DNA of 64,000 nt from Streptomyces griseoluteus (GCF_004784465.1 NZ_SRRU01000001.1:1-64000), one strand, 5' to 3'; shown: positions 8,159-17,341, counted from the stretch's first letter. Program-made: numbers and translations. The notes: generated by a model not told the origin, from the letters alone.

Positions 8159-9406
8159 CTACTCGGCGTCCTTGCTGTCGATGCCCAGGCCGGGCAGGAG
8201 GCCCGGCAGGAGCGGCGGCAGGGTGACGTCCGGCTTGCCCGACGGGCCGGACGACTTGCCCGCGGACGGCGAACCGCCCTCGGAGCCACCGGTCTTCGGC
8301 GGGTCCAGCAGACCGCCGGTGTTGCCGCCGAGGAGTCCGTCGCCGCTGTCGCCGGTGGCGGAGCCGCTCGGGGTGCCGGGGCTGCTGTCCCGGTCCTTGG
8401 CCGCCGACGGGGTGTCACCGGTGCTCGGGGAGCCGGACCGGTGGCCGCTCGCGGAGCCGGACGGGGCCACGCCGGGACGCCCGGCGCTGTGACCGTCGTC
8501 GCCCTTGGTGGCGGGCGGCTTGGGCAGCAGCGACTCCAGCGGGGCGACCTCTTCGTCTATGGCGTCGAAGACCGAGGAGACCTCGTCCTTCACATCGCCG
8601 AGCTGGACCGGGAGCCGGTCGCTCAGCGTGCTCCACACCTCGCGGTGGGAGCGGGAGAAGGCGGAGAGGGCCTGGATCGGGCCGAGGGAGCCGGGGTCCG
8701 CCTCGTAGGCGGCGTGCAGGAGGCGGTGGCCCTCGGTGACGTCGTTGCGCATGCCGGAGAGGGTGCGGCGGATCTCACCGATGGACTCGTGGTCCAGCTG
8801 GCCGCTCCGGTCGCGCTCCATCAGCCTGCGGGCCTCGTTCAGCCGGGTGGAGGCGTGGTCCAGGTACGCCTGGCCGCGCTCCCCGTCGCCCTGGCTGAGG
8901 TAGTTGAGCTGGAAGTCCTCGATGCCGCGCTTCAGTCCGTAGAGCGAATCGCCGGGCAGGGCCTCGGAGCTGGCGGCGGCCACTCCGCCGAAGGCACCGG
9001 CGGCCACGCCCACGCTGAGTCCGCCCGCGGTGAGCCCCTTGGCCAGCCGGGACCTGGGGCGCAGCTTGCTCAGCGGGCCGGCCCGGTGCGCGCCCCGGCC
9101 TGCGGAACGCTGCCCGGGTACCGACGCCGGAGCCGCTCCGCCCAGGGTGCCCTCCTGGAGCATGGCCTCCATCGCGGCCACCAACTGGGCCCGCTGGACG
9201 ACCTTGACCTCCGGGTCGAGCTGGGGCCTGGGCAGCTCACCGAGTCCTTCCGCCAGGGCCAGCAGCTCGCCCTGATCGGATCTGTCGTCGGCGGGCGGTG
9301 GTTCCGCCCGGTGTGCGTGCTCGGCCGCCGTGTCCCGGTCGGACTGCTCCTCCAGGGCCTGGGCGAAGGCGTTCGCCCGCCGGTGCGCCGATACGTTCGC
9401 AATCAC
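8159..9406 (-). CDS. rsbN: anti-sigma factor RsbN (anti-BldN)
   Basis: A 415-residue membrane protein located immediately downstream of bldN. The N-terminal cytoplasmic part (about residues 1-115) should bind sigma BldN. One transmembrane helix follows (LAKGLTAGGLSVGVAAGAFGG, about 120-142), then a DUF5667-like extracellular region (EALPGDSLYGLKRGIED onward) and a long Ser/Pro/Gly/Asp-rich tail ending PPLLPGLLPGLGID. RsbN is the known specific anti-sigma factor of BldN. An upstream in-frame GTG at 9415 overlaps the AGGAGG at 9415-9420; the GTG at 9406 has ideal 8-base spacing from it and is chosen. Confidence 0.9.
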   Translation of the reverse strand: MIANVSAHRRANAFAQALEEQSDRDTAAEHAHRAEPPPADDRSDQGELLALAEGLGELPRPQLDPEVKVVQRAQLVAAMEAMLQEGTLGGAAPASVPGQRSAGRGAHRAGPLSKLRPRSRLAKGLTAGGLSVGVAAGAFGGVAAASSEALPGDSLYGLKRGIEDFQLNYLSQGDGERGQAYLDHASTRLNEARRLMERDRSGQLDHESIGEIRRTLSGMRNDVTEGHRLLHAAYEADPGSLGPIQALSAFSRSHREVWSTLSDRLPVQLGDVKDEVSSVFDAIDEEVAPLESLLPKPPATKGDDGHSAGRPGVAPSGSASGHRSGSPSTGDTPSAAKDRDSSPGTPSGSATGDSGDGLLGGNTGGLLDPPKTGGSEGGSPSAGKSSGPSGKPDVTLPPLLPGLLPGLGIDSKDAE

Positions 9407-9572
9407 TGGCGGCACCTCCTCTCGTCATGACGGTCGACTCACAGGGAGCCTGTATCCCGCACAACGAGCGGCTCGGCACTTGGGTTACGGACGTCGGGCC
9501 GTCGGATCGCAAAACCAACTCACTTTCACCAAGGGTGAGTTGGCCATCGCTCTGCGTCGCGGGCGGGCGCCC

Positions 9573-10352
9573 TCAGCGGGCGTCTTCCGGGAGGAGCCGG
9601 GCGAGCGTGCGCACGGCCCGGTACTGGAGGGTCTTGATGGCGCCCTCGTTCTTGCCCATCACCCGCGCGGTCTCGGCGACCGACAGGCCCTGGAGGAAGC
9701 GGAGCGTCACACACTCCTGCTGCTGGGGGTTGAGCCGGCGCACCGCGTCCAGCAGCGCGGCGTTGGAGAGCGACTCCAGGACGGAGTCCTCGGGGGAGCG
9801 CGCGACCTCGTTGGCGTCGAGCATCTCGCCGGTGGTGACCTCCAGCCGGAAGCGGCTGGACTTGAAGTGATCGGCGACCAGGTTGCGGGCGATCGTCACC
9901 AGCCAGGCGCCGAAGTCGCGGCCCTGCCAGGTGAAGGTGCCGATCCGGCGCAGGGCGCGCAGAAAGGTCTCGCTCGTCAGGTCCTCGGCCGTGGCCTTGC
10001 CGCCGACCCGGTAGTAGATGTACCGGTACACGGTGTCGCTGTACTGGTCGTAGAGGCGGCCGAACGCGTCCGCCTCACCTGCCTGGGCGCGTTCGACCAG
10101 GTCCATCATGCGGGCGCTGTCACTGTCCGCGGCCGGCCGGCGGGCGGCGGGCGCGCCCGTGGAGCGGGCTCGTCTGCCGACGGCCGCGCCGCGTTCGGCC
10201 AGTGCGTAGCACGGACCGAGGGGCGCGGCGCCGGCGAAGGCGGGGACGGTGTGCGCGGTGGGGACGAGGCCGCGCAGCGTGTCTTTGACCGTTGCGACAG
10301 TTGCGCGCAGCGTAGCCAGGCCCGAGGCGTCAACCCCGACGTGTGGGTACAC
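9573..10352 (-). CDS. bldN: ECF sigma factor BldN with pro-sequence
   Basis: A 259-residue ECF RNA polymerase sigma factor. The first 80 or so residues form the pro-domain that in S. coelicolor is removed by proteolysis. Sigma region 2 covers AFGRLYDQYSDTVYRYIYYRVGGKATAEDLTSETF and region 4 covers RLNPQQQECVTLRFLQGLSVAETARVMGKNEGAIKTLQYRAVRTL. BldN drives aerial mycelium genes such as chaplins and rodlins. The GTG start has GGGAG five bases upstream. rsbN follows after 166 bases on the same strand, and the leader lies in the long gap upstream. Confidence 0.95.
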   Translation of the reverse strand: MYPHVGVDASGLATLRATVATVKDTLRGLVPTAHTVPAFAGAAPLGPCYALAERGAAVGRRARSTGAPAARRPAADSDSARMMDLVERAQAGEADAFGRLYDQYSDTVYRYIYYRVGGKATAEDLTSETFLRALRRIGTFTWQGRDFGAWLVTIARNLVADHFKSSRFRLEVTTGEMLDANEVARSPEDSVLESLSNAALLDAVRRLNPQQQECVTLRFLQGLSVAETARVMGKNEGAIKTLQYRAVRTLARLLPEDAR

Positions 10353-10515
10353 GGGACTCCCAGAGGCAGAGCTTCCATCACGTGCAGTGCGGGACCTTTC
10401 ACCCGTCGTAGCGACGGAGGGGTACCGGTTTGCGTCTGAGGAGAATAACGCTTCGTGAAGACCCTGCTACACCCAGTTGCTCAAATCGTCGATTAGGTCG
10501 CCTGTGTTAGCGATT

Positions 10516-10544
10516 GGTGACCCTTCAACTTGCGGAAAGTGACC
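10516..10544 (-). promoter_or_regulatory. candidate bldN regulatory repeats
   Basis: The 285-bp gap upstream of bldN contains two direct copies of a (G/A)GTGACC-like sequence at 10516-10522 and 10538-10544, 22 bases apart, about two helical turns. bldN is a known BldD target and these repeats resemble BldD half-sites, but their direct rather than inverted order makes the assignment tentative. No other gene is seen between 10353 and 10637. Confidence 0.3.
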
Positions 10545-10637
10545 GCTTGTTGATCGAAACTGGGCTGATTTCTGTGAAAGCTGAGGCGTGTTCGAAGGAC
10601 AGATGCATACTTCGGGCGCGCGGGAGCCGTGGCCGGA

Positions 10638-11564
10638 TCAGCGGCGGCGGCGGCTCAGGGCGATCGCCGCGGCCGTGCCGCCCGCCACCGCGCCGACCCC
10701 GGCGGCCGCCGGGATGCCGACCTTGGCGGCCTTGCGGCCGGTGCGGTAGTCGCGCAGTCGCCAGTCCTTGTCGCGGGCGTGCCGGCGCAGCTTGGTGTCC
10801 GGGTTGATCGCGTAGGGGTGGCCGACCAGGGAGAGCATCGGGATGTCGTTGTGGCTGTCGCTGTACGCGGCGCAGCGGGAGAGGTCCAGCCCCTCGGCGG
10901 CGGCCAGCGCCCGTACCGCCTCCGCCTTGGCCGGGCCGTGCAGCGGCTCGCCGACCAGCCGGCCGGTGTAGACGCCGTCGACGGACTCCGCGACCGTGCC
11001 GAGCGCGCCTGTGAGGCCGAGGCGGCGGGCGATGACCTGGGCGATCTCCACCGGGGCCGCCGTCACCAGCCAGACCTTCTGGCCCGCGTCCAGGTGGGCC
11101 TGGGCGAGCGCGCGGGTGCCGGGCCAGATGCGGTCGGCCATGTACTCGTCGTAGATCTCCTCGCCGATCGTCTCCAGCTCGGCCACGCGGTGGCCCTTGA
11201 CGATGGAGAGCGCCGAGTCGCGGGCCTCCTGCATGTGCTCGGGGTCCTCGACCCCGGCCAGCCGGAACCACGCCTGCTGCCAGGCGAACCGGGCGAGTTC
11301 CCGGGTCTCGAAGAACTTCCGCTTGTACAGACCGCGCCCGAAGTGGAAGAGCGCGGCGCCCTGCATCACGGTGTTGTCGAGATCGAAGAAGGCGGCGGCC
11401 CGGTCGTCGCCGAGCACGGGGAACTCCGGTTCCCGCCCGGCGCCCGCGGGTTCCGGGTGTTCCTGCGTGGACTTGCGGGCGGCCTCGGCGGAAGCCTCGC
11501 CTGCCAACACGCTCCGCGCCGTGGCGGAGCGCCTACGGGGGGTGAGCCATCCAAGAGCGGCCAT
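10638..11564 (-). CDS. HAD-IB family hydrolase
   Basis: A 308-residue HAD superfamily subfamily IB (SerB-like) phosphatase. Motif I is AAFFDLDNTVMQGAALFHFGRGL near residue 57, motif II is VWLVTAAPVEIAQVIARRLG and motif III/IV is CAAYSDSHNDIPMLSLVGHPYAINPD. The C-terminus carries a glycine/alanine hydrophobic stretch (VGIPAAAGVGAVAGGTAAAIAL) followed by arginines, resembling a membrane anchor. The ATG before AALGWLTPRRR is chosen. Homologues sit next to bldN in other streptomycetes, as I recall. It is divergent from the glutaredoxin gene. Confidence 0.88.
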   Translation of the reverse strand: MAALGWLTPRRRSATARSVLAGEASAEAARKSTQEHPEPAGAGREPEFPVLGDDRAAAFFDLDNTVMQGAALFHFGRGLYKRKFFETRELARFAWQQAWFRLAGVEDPEHMQEARDSALSIVKGHRVAELETIGEEIYDEYMADRIWPGTRALAQAHLDAGQKVWLVTAAPVEIAQVIARRLGLTGALGTVAESVDGVYTGRLVGEPLHGPAKAEAVRALAAAEGLDLSRCAAYSDSHNDIPMLSLVGHPYAINPDTKLRRHARDKDWRLRDYRTGRKAAKVGIPAAAGVGAVAGGTAAAIALSRRRR

Positions 11565-11681
11565 GGCGTGAGCATAGCCAGTCCGTCGGGCGGTTCCGGA
11601 GCCATGAGGTTCGGAGTCTGTGAACTCCGGGCATACGTACCGCTCCGGGCAAGGGCCGAGGCGGGGACACGGGGCGGGACA

Positions 11682-11963
11682 ATGACTCGTATGAGTCCCC
11701 TCTTCCGGCGCAAGGCCGCTCCCCAGGAGCGACTGGTCACCCTGATCCGCAAGCCCGGCTGTCATCTGTGCGACGACGCGCAGGCCGTGATCGAGAAGGT
11801 CTGCGGCGAGCTCGGCGTGTCCTGGGAGGGGCGGGACACCACCGAGGACCGCGCGCTGCACGACCAGTACTGGGAGCAGATCCCGGTCGTCCTGGTCGAC
11901 GGCGAGCAGCACACCTTCTGGCGGGTGGACGAGGGACGGCTGCGCCGCGCGCTGAGCGGGTGA
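11682..11963 (+). CDS. glutaredoxin-like protein (DUF836 type)
   Basis: A protein of about 93 residues with a thioredoxin fold. The redox motif is KPGCHLCDDAQAVI (CxxC), followed by the cis-Pro region QIPVVLVDGEQHTFWRV. It is likely a small thiol reductase. Two ATGs nine bases apart compete; the first is used because GGGGCGGG lies just upstream, but starting at 11691 (MSPLFRRK) is equally possible. It precedes rex on the same strand, with the rex promoter and operator in between. Confidence 0.85.
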   Translation: MTRMSPLFRRKAAPQERLVTLIRKPGCHLCDDAQAVIEKVCGELGVSWEGRDTTEDRALHDQYWEQIPVVLVDGEQHTFWRVDEGRLRRALSG

Positions 11964-12089
11964 CGGACGGCTCCGGAGGGGCCTTGGGGGCGCGAAACGC
12001 GGCGAGTGTGTAGTTTTGCCCCCAGGTAGGGCCCCGCAACGGGCATGCGTGACCCCGGTCACGTTGGCCGGGCAAATCGGACACCATCT

Positions 12090-12107
12090 TTGTGCACACG
12101 TTCACAA
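12090..12107. promoter_or_regulatory. Rex operator (ROP site)
   Basis: TTGTGCACACGTTCACAA is an almost perfect inverted repeat matching the Rex operator consensus TTGTGAAnnnnTTCACAA. It lies about 80 bases upstream of the rex start codon. Rex binds such sites when NADH/NAD+ is low and releases them when NADH rises, so the rex-hemACD operon is expected to be autoregulated by cellular redox state. Confidence 0.93.
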
Positions 12108-12184
12108 AGACATAGCCTTCTTGTCGACGGGGCGGTCCGGGGAAGCATGACCGCTCGCAGCCCCGCTCTACCCGCAGGAGCACC

Positions 12185-12943
12185 GTGGCAACTGGCCGAA
12201 CTCACCGACCGGCGACCCGCAGCCGAGGGATTCCCGAGGCCACCGTCGCCCGGCTTCCGCTGTACCTCCGAGCGCTGACGGCCCTGTCGGAGCGCTCGGT
12301 CCCCACGGTCTCCTCCGAGGAACTGGCCGCGGCGGCGGGCGTCAACTCCGCCAAGCTCCGCAAGGACTTCTCCTACCTGGGCTCCTACGGCACCCGCGGT
12401 GTCGGGTACGACGTGGAGTACCTCGTCTACCAGATCTCCCGCGAGCTCGGCCTCACCCAGGACTGGCCCGTCGTCATCGTCGGTATCGGAAACCTCGGCG
12501 CGGCCCTCGCCAACTACGGCGGCTTCGCCTCCCGAGGCTTCCGGGTCGCGGCGCTGATAGACGCCGATCCCGCGATGGCCGGCAAGCCGGTCGCGGGCAT
12601 CCCGGTGCGGCACACCGACGAACTCGAGAAGATCATCGAGGACAACGGCGTCTCCATCGGCGTCATCGCCACCCCCGCCGGCGCCGCCCAGCAGGTCTGC
12701 GACCGGCTCGTGGCCGCCGGGGTCACCTCCATCCTGAACTTCGCGCCGACCGTGCTGACCGTCCCGGACGGCGTCGACGTGCGCAAGGTCGACCTCTCCA
12801 TCGAGCTGCAGATCCTCGCCTTCCACGAGCAGCGCAAGGCCGGCGAGGAGACCGCGGCCGGCGACGGAGCCGTACCCGCCAAGCGCTCGAGCGCCGACGG
12901 CCAGGGACCCGACGGGGACGTGCCCGCCGTGATGCCGGCATGA
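12185..12943 (+). CDS. rex: redox-sensing transcriptional repressor Rex
   Basis: A 252-residue NADH-sensing repressor. The N-terminal winged helix covers LPLYLRALTALSERSVPTVSSEELAAAAGVNSAKLRKDFSYLGSYG. The Rossmann domain starts with VVIVGIGNLGAALANY near residue 99, and the C-terminal swapped helix includes LSIELQILAFHE. Rex controls respiratory genes (cydABCD, nuo, hemACD) in S. coelicolor. The GTG start has GCAGGAGC just upstream. Its stop codon overlaps the hemA start (ATGA), and a Rex operator lies in its promoter. Confidence 0.97.
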   Translation: MATGRTHRPATRSRGIPEATVARLPLYLRALTALSERSVPTVSSEELAAAAGVNSAKLRKDFSYLGSYGTRGVGYDVEYLVYQISRELGLTQDWPVVIVGIGNLGAALANYGGFASRGFRVAALIDADPAMAGKPVAGIPVRHTDELEKIIEDNGVSIGVIATPAGAAQQVCDRLVAAGVTSILNFAPTVLTVPDGVDVRKVDLSIELQILAFHEQRKAGEETAAGDGAVPAKRSSADGQGPDGDVPAVMPA

Positions 12944-14649
12944 GCCTCCTCGTCGTAGGGCTGAGCCACCGCAGTGCCCCGGTCAGCGTGCTGGAGCGGG
13001 CCGCGCTGAACGCGGACGCCCAGGTCAAGCTGCTCCAGGACACCGTCGCCGCCGACCCGGCCACCGAGGCCGCGGTGCTCGCCACCTGCAACCGCATCGA
13101 GCTGTACGCCGACGTCGACAAGTTCCACGCCGGTGTCGCCGAGCTGTCCACGCTGCTCGCCCAGCACAGCGGGGTGGGCCTGGAGGAGCTGACGCCGTAC
13201 CTCTACGTGCACTACGAGGACCGGGCCGTCCACCACCTGTTCTCGGTGGCCTGCGGGCTGGACTCCATGGTCGTCGGCGAGGGGCAGATCCTCGGCCAGA
13301 TCAAGGACGCCCTCGCCCGTGCCCAGGACCTGCACACCGCGGGGCGGCTGCTGAACGACCTCTTCCAGCAGGCGCTCCGCGTCGGCAAGCGCGCCCACTC
13401 CGAGACCGGCATCGACCGCGCCGGGCAGTCCCTGGTCACCTTCGGCCTGGAGCAGCTCGCCGCGGACACCGACGTGCCGGGCTGGGCGCGGGGCCGTACC
13501 GCGCTGGTCATCGGCGCCGGGTCGATGTCCTCGCTGGCCGCCGCCACGCTGGCGCGGGCCGGGGTCGGCGAGATCGTCGTCGCCAACCGCACCTTCGAGC
13601 GCGCCGAGCGGCTCGCGCAGATCCTCGCCGACGCCGAGGGCGCCACCGCCCGCGCGGTCCGGATGGACGCCGTGGCGGCCGAACTTACACGTGCCGACGT
13701 GGTCGTCTCCTGTACCGGCGCGACCGGTCTCGTACTGACGGCGGACGCCGTCGCCGAGGCCGTCGCCGGCCGCACCGGGGAGCCGGCGGCCGACGTGAGC
13801 GCCGAGGCTCCGGCCGGAACCACCGACCTGCCGCCGGCCAGTGCCGGCACCGACGAGAACTGCCCGCTGGACCTGGCCTCCGTACAGGGCACGCCCGGCT
13901 TCTCCGTGCACGGCGAGGCCGCCGTCGCCGGGATGGACGCGGCCACCCTGGAGCAGCACGCCGCCTGGGTGGGCGAGGGCACCTCCCTGCGGGAGCAGGG
14001 CCGCGAGCACGACGCGGGCGGCCGCTTCACCCCCGACGCCGACGCCGAACTGATCGCCGCGCTCGCCCAGGCCGTCGCCACCGCGGGCCGCGTCCCCGAG
14101 TACCGCAGGCCCGAACCGGTCGCCGGGATCCCACGCCCGGCCCCGGCCGTCTTCCTCCTCGACCTCGCCATGCCCCGCGACATCGACGCGGCCGTGCACC
14201 GGCTTGCCGGGGTGCGCCTGGTGGACATCGAGTCGCTGGCCGAGGCGTCCGCCGACGCCCCGATGGCGTCCGACGTGGACCAGGTTCGGCGTATCGTCTC
14301 CGACGAGGTCGCGGCGTTCGGCGCGGCACAGCGGGCGGCGCACATCACGCCCACCGTGGTCGCGCTGCGCACCATGGCCGCCGACGTCGTCGCCGCCGAG
14401 ATCGCGCGGCTCGACGGACGCCTGCCCGGCCTGGACGACCGCCTGCGCGGCGAGATCCGGCAGACCGTGCACCGCGTGGTGGACAAGCTGCTGCACGCGC
14501 CGACCGTACGGGTCAAGCAGCTCGCGGCCGAGCCCGGAGGCACCGGGTACGCGGACGCGCTGCGCACCCTGTTCGACCTCGACCCGGAGACGGTCGCCGC
14601 CGTCTCGCGGGCCGTGGACAACACAGACGAGAAGGACCGACCGGCATGA
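12940..14649 (+). CDS. hemA: glutamyl-tRNA reductase
   Basis: A 569-residue GluTR, catalysing the NADPH-dependent first step of C5 heme synthesis from glutamyl-tRNA to glutamate-1-semialdehyde. LATCNRIELY near residue 47 contains the catalytic Cys, and MVVGEGQILGQIKDA follows. The NADPH-binding site is LVIGAGSMSSLAAATLARAG. The protein is much longer than the usual 420-450 residues because of an insertion at about residues 277-395, between SCTGA and the FLLDLAMPRDID strand. It overlaps rex and hemC by four bases on each side. Confidence 0.95.
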   Translation: MSLLVVGLSHRSAPVSVLERAALNADAQVKLLQDTVAADPATEAAVLATCNRIELYADVDKFHAGVAELSTLLAQHSGVGLEELTPYLYVHYEDRAVHHLFSVACGLDSMVVGEGQILGQIKDALARAQDLHTAGRLLNDLFQQALRVGKRAHSETGIDRAGQSLVTFGLEQLAADTDVPGWARGRTALVIGAGSMSSLAAATLARAGVGEIVVANRTFERAERLAQILADAEGATARAVRMDAVAAELTRADVVVSCTGATGLVLTADAVAEAVAGRTGEPAADVSAEAPAGTTDLPPASAGTDENCPLDLASVQGTPGFSVHGEAAVAGMDAATLEQHAAWVGEGTSLREQGREHDAGGRFTPDADAELIAALAQAVATAGRVPEYRRPEPVAGIPRPAPAVFLLDLAMPRDIDAAVHRLAGVRLVDIESLAEASADAPMASDVDQVRRIVSDEVAAFGAAQRAAHITPTVVALRTMAADVVAAEIARLDGRLPGLDDRLRGEIRQTVHRVVDKLLHAPTVRVKQLAAEPGGTGYADALRTLFDLDPETVAAVSRAVDNTDEKDRPA

Positions 14650-15605
14650 CTGACAAGGCACTGCGACTGGGGACGAGGCGGAGCAAGCTCGCCATGGCCC
14701 AGTCCGGGCAGGTGGCGGACGCCGTGAGCCGGGTGACCGGCCGGCCCGTCGAGCTGGTCGAGATCACCACGTACGGCGACGTCTCCCGGGAGGCGCTGGC
14801 GCAGATCGGCGGCACCGGGGTGTTCGTCACGGCGCTGCGGGACGCGCTGGTGCGCGGCGAGGTGGACTTCGCGGTTCATTCGCTCAAGGACCTGCCGACC
14901 ACGCAGCCCGGGGAACTCGCGCTGGCCGCCGTGCCGGTGCGGGAGGACCCGCGGGACGTGATAGTGGCCCGCGACGCGCTGAAGTTCACCGACCTGCCGC
15001 GCGGCGCGCGCATCGGCACCGGCTCGCCGCGCCGCATGGCCCAGCTCAACGCGTACGCGCGGACCCACGGGCTGGACATCGAGACGGTGGCGATCCGCGG
15101 CAACGTGGACACCCGCATCGGGTACGTCCACGAGGGACGGCTGGACGCCGTCGTGCTCGCGGCCGCCGGACTCAACCGGATCGGCCGGATCGACGAGGTG
15201 ACCGACTTCCTGTCGGTCGACACGGTCCTGCCCGCCCCCGGCCAGGGGGCCCTGGCGATCGAGTGCGCGGCATCTGACGCGGACCTCGTCGCGGCCCTCG
15301 GCGAACTCGACGACCCGCACACGCGGGCCGCCGTCACCGCCGAGCGGTCACTGCTCGCCGCGCTGGAGGCCGGCTGCAGCGCCCCTGTGGGTGCGCTGGC
15401 CGACCTCTTGATCGACGGGCCTGTAATCAAGGAAATGCGCCTGCGCGGCGTCGTCGGCACGACCGACGGCTCGCGGATGGTGCAGCAGTCCACCACCGGT
15501 TCCGTGCCCCTGACGCACGACGGGGCGATGGCACTCGGGCGCGAACTCGCCACCGAGATGCTCGCCCAGGGCGCGGCCGGTCTGATGGGGGAGCGAGCAC
15601 ATTGA
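14646..15605 (+). CDS. hemC: porphobilinogen deaminase (hydroxymethylbilane synthase)
   Basis: A 319-residue enzyme that polymerises four porphobilinogens into hydroxymethylbilane. Seen: LRLGTRRSKLAMAQS at the N-terminus, VDFAVHSLKDLPT, RIGTGSPRRMAQL, APGQGALAIE, and the dipyrromethane cofactor-binding cysteine in LEAGCSAPVGA. The ATG overlaps the hemA stop by four bases, and its own stop overlaps the next start, so translation is probably coupled through the operon. Confidence 0.97.
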   Translation: MTDKALRLGTRRSKLAMAQSGQVADAVSRVTGRPVELVEITTYGDVSREALAQIGGTGVFVTALRDALVRGEVDFAVHSLKDLPTTQPGELALAAVPVREDPRDVIVARDALKFTDLPRGARIGTGSPRRMAQLNAYARTHGLDIETVAIRGNVDTRIGYVHEGRLDAVVLAAAGLNRIGRIDEVTDFLSVDTVLPAPGQGALAIECAASDADLVAALGELDDPHTRAAVTAERSLLAALEAGCSAPVGALADLLIDGPVIKEMRLRGVVGTTDGSRMVQQSTTGSVPLTHDGAMALGRELATEMLAQGAAGLMGERAH

Positions 15606-17305
15606 GCCCCACCGCCTTTCCCGCCGGTCCCGAGCACGGGCACGTCACCTTCCTGGGTGCCGGACCCGGAGATCCGGGACTGCTGACTCTGCGCGCCGTG
15701 GAGGCGCTGTCCCACGCGGACGTCCTGGTCGCCGAGCACGAGGTGCTCGACGTGATCCGGACGCACGCCCGGCAGGGCGTCTCCGTCGTGCCGACGGAGG
15801 CGGTCTCCTCCCCGGACGCGCTTCCGGGCGCACCGCAGCTCACGGTGGTTGACGGTGCGTCAACTCCCGCTGTGGCCCCGGCCCCTGCCCAGGATGCGGC
15901 TCATCTTGTCATGGAGGCCGCACGGGGCGGCAGGCGGGTGGTCCGTGCGGTCGCCGGTGATCCGGGACTGGACACCGACGCCGCCGAGGAGATGCTCGCC
16001 TGCGCCGCCGCCGGGGTGCCCTTCGAGGTCGTCCCCGGTGTCGCGGCCGCGACCGGCGTGCCGGCGTACGCCGGTGTCCCGCTGCGCGACGCGCACGGCG
16101 CCGACGTGCGGTTCGTGGACGCGCGTACCGCCTCCGACCGGTGCTGGACGGAGGTGGGTGCCTCGGACGGCACGGTGGTCGTCTCCACCTCGCTGGACTC
16201 CGTCGCGGCCGCCGCCGCGGAGCTGGTGTCGGCGGGCCGCAAGCCGGACACCCCGCTCACCGTCACGGTCGCCGGTACGACGACCCGGCAGCGCACCTGG
16301 ACGGCCACGCTGGGCACGATCGCGCAGACGCTGAAGCAGGCCAAGGTGCTGCCGTCCCCGGACGGCGGCCGCCCGGTGATAGCCGTGGTCGGCGAACGGT
16401 CCGCCGCCGCCCGCCGCGACCAGCTCTCGTGGTTCGAGTCCAAGCCGCTGTTCGGCTGGAAGGTCCTCGTGCCCCGCACCAAGGAGCAGGCCGCCTCGCT
16501 CTCCGACCAGCTCCGCTCCTACGGCGCGGTGCCGCACGAGGTCCCGACCATCGCCGTCGAGCCGCCGCGCACCCCGCAGCAGATGGAGCGCGCGGTCAAG
16601 GGCCTGGTCACCGGCCGCTACGAGTGGATCGCGTTCACCTCGGTCAACGCGGTCAAGGCGGTGCGCGAGAAGTTCGAGGAGTACGGGCTGGACGCGCGTG
16701 CCTTCGCGGGCATCAAGGTGGCCGCGGTGGGCGAGCAGACCGCCAACGCGCTGATCGCCTTCGGTGTGAAGCCGGACCTGGTGCCGAGCGGTGAGCAGTC
16801 GGCCGCGGGCCTGCTGGAGGACTGGCCGCCCTACGACCCGGTCTTCGACCCGATCGACCGTGTCTTCCTGCCGCGGGCCGACATCGCCACCGAGACCCTG
16901 GTGGCCGGGCTGATCGAGCTGGGCTGGGAGGTGGACGACGTCACCGCGTACCGCACGGTCCGCGCGTCGCCGCCGCCGGCGGACACCCGTGAGGCGATCA
17001 AGGGCGGCGGTTTCGACGCCGTGCTCTTCACCTCGTCCTCCACGGTCCGCAACCTGGTCGGCATCGCCGGCAAGCCGCACAACGTGACGGTGATCGCCTG
17101 TATCGGTCCCGCGACCGCCAAGACGGCCGAGGAACACGGTCTCCGCGTCGACGTCATGGCTCCGGAGCCCTCCGTCCACAAGCTGGCCGAGGCCCTGGCC
17201 ACGTTCGGTATGAAGCGCCGCACGGCGGCGCTGGAGGCGGGCGACCCGGTGACCCGGCCGAGCGAGCGGCGGCCGGGTGCGCGGAGGCGTCGGTCGACGA
17301 CGTAG
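15602..17305 (+). CDS. hemD: fused SUMT-like/uroporphyrinogen-III synthase
   Basis: A 567-residue two-domain protein starting at TTG. Residues about 10-250 are a tetrapyrrole methylase fold (GAGPGDPGLLTLRAVEALSHADVLV). Residues about 280-550 are uroporphyrinogen-III synthase (WKVLVPRTKEQAASLSDQL, ITSVNAVKAV-like block, FTSSSTVRNL, IGPATAKTAEEHGL). In the methylase domain the SAM-site block is RAVAGDPGLDTDA rather than the canonical KGGDPFVFGRG, so methylation activity (uroporphyrinogen-III C-methylation towards siroheme or cobalamin) may be reduced or lost. It is the last gene of the rex-hemACD run and ends in a strong hairpin. Confidence 0.92.
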   Translation: MSPTAFPAGPEHGHVTFLGAGPGDPGLLTLRAVEALSHADVLVAEHEVLDVIRTHARQGVSVVPTEAVSSPDALPGAPQLTVVDGASTPAVAPAPAQDAAHLVMEAARGGRRVVRAVAGDPGLDTDAAEEMLACAAAGVPFEVVPGVAAATGVPAYAGVPLRDAHGADVRFVDARTASDRCWTEVGASDGTVVVSTSLDSVAAAAAELVSAGRKPDTPLTVTVAGTTTRQRTWTATLGTIAQTLKQAKVLPSPDGGRPVIAVVGERSAAARRDQLSWFESKPLFGWKVLVPRTKEQAASLSDQLRSYGAVPHEVPTIAVEPPRTPQQMERAVKGLVTGRYEWIAFTSVNAVKAVREKFEEYGLDARAFAGIKVAAVGEQTANALIAFGVKPDLVPSGEQSAAGLLEDWPPYDPVFDPIDRVFLPRADIATETLVAGLIELGWEVDDVTAYRTVRASPPPADTREAIKGGGFDAVLFTSSSTVRNLVGIAGKPHNVTVIACIGPATAKTAEEHGLRVDVMAPEPSVHKLAEALATFGMKRRTAALEAGDPVTRPSERRPGARRRRSTT

Positions 17306-17341
17306 TCCCGACCGGTGGTCTGCATGCACTGAGCGGTATCT

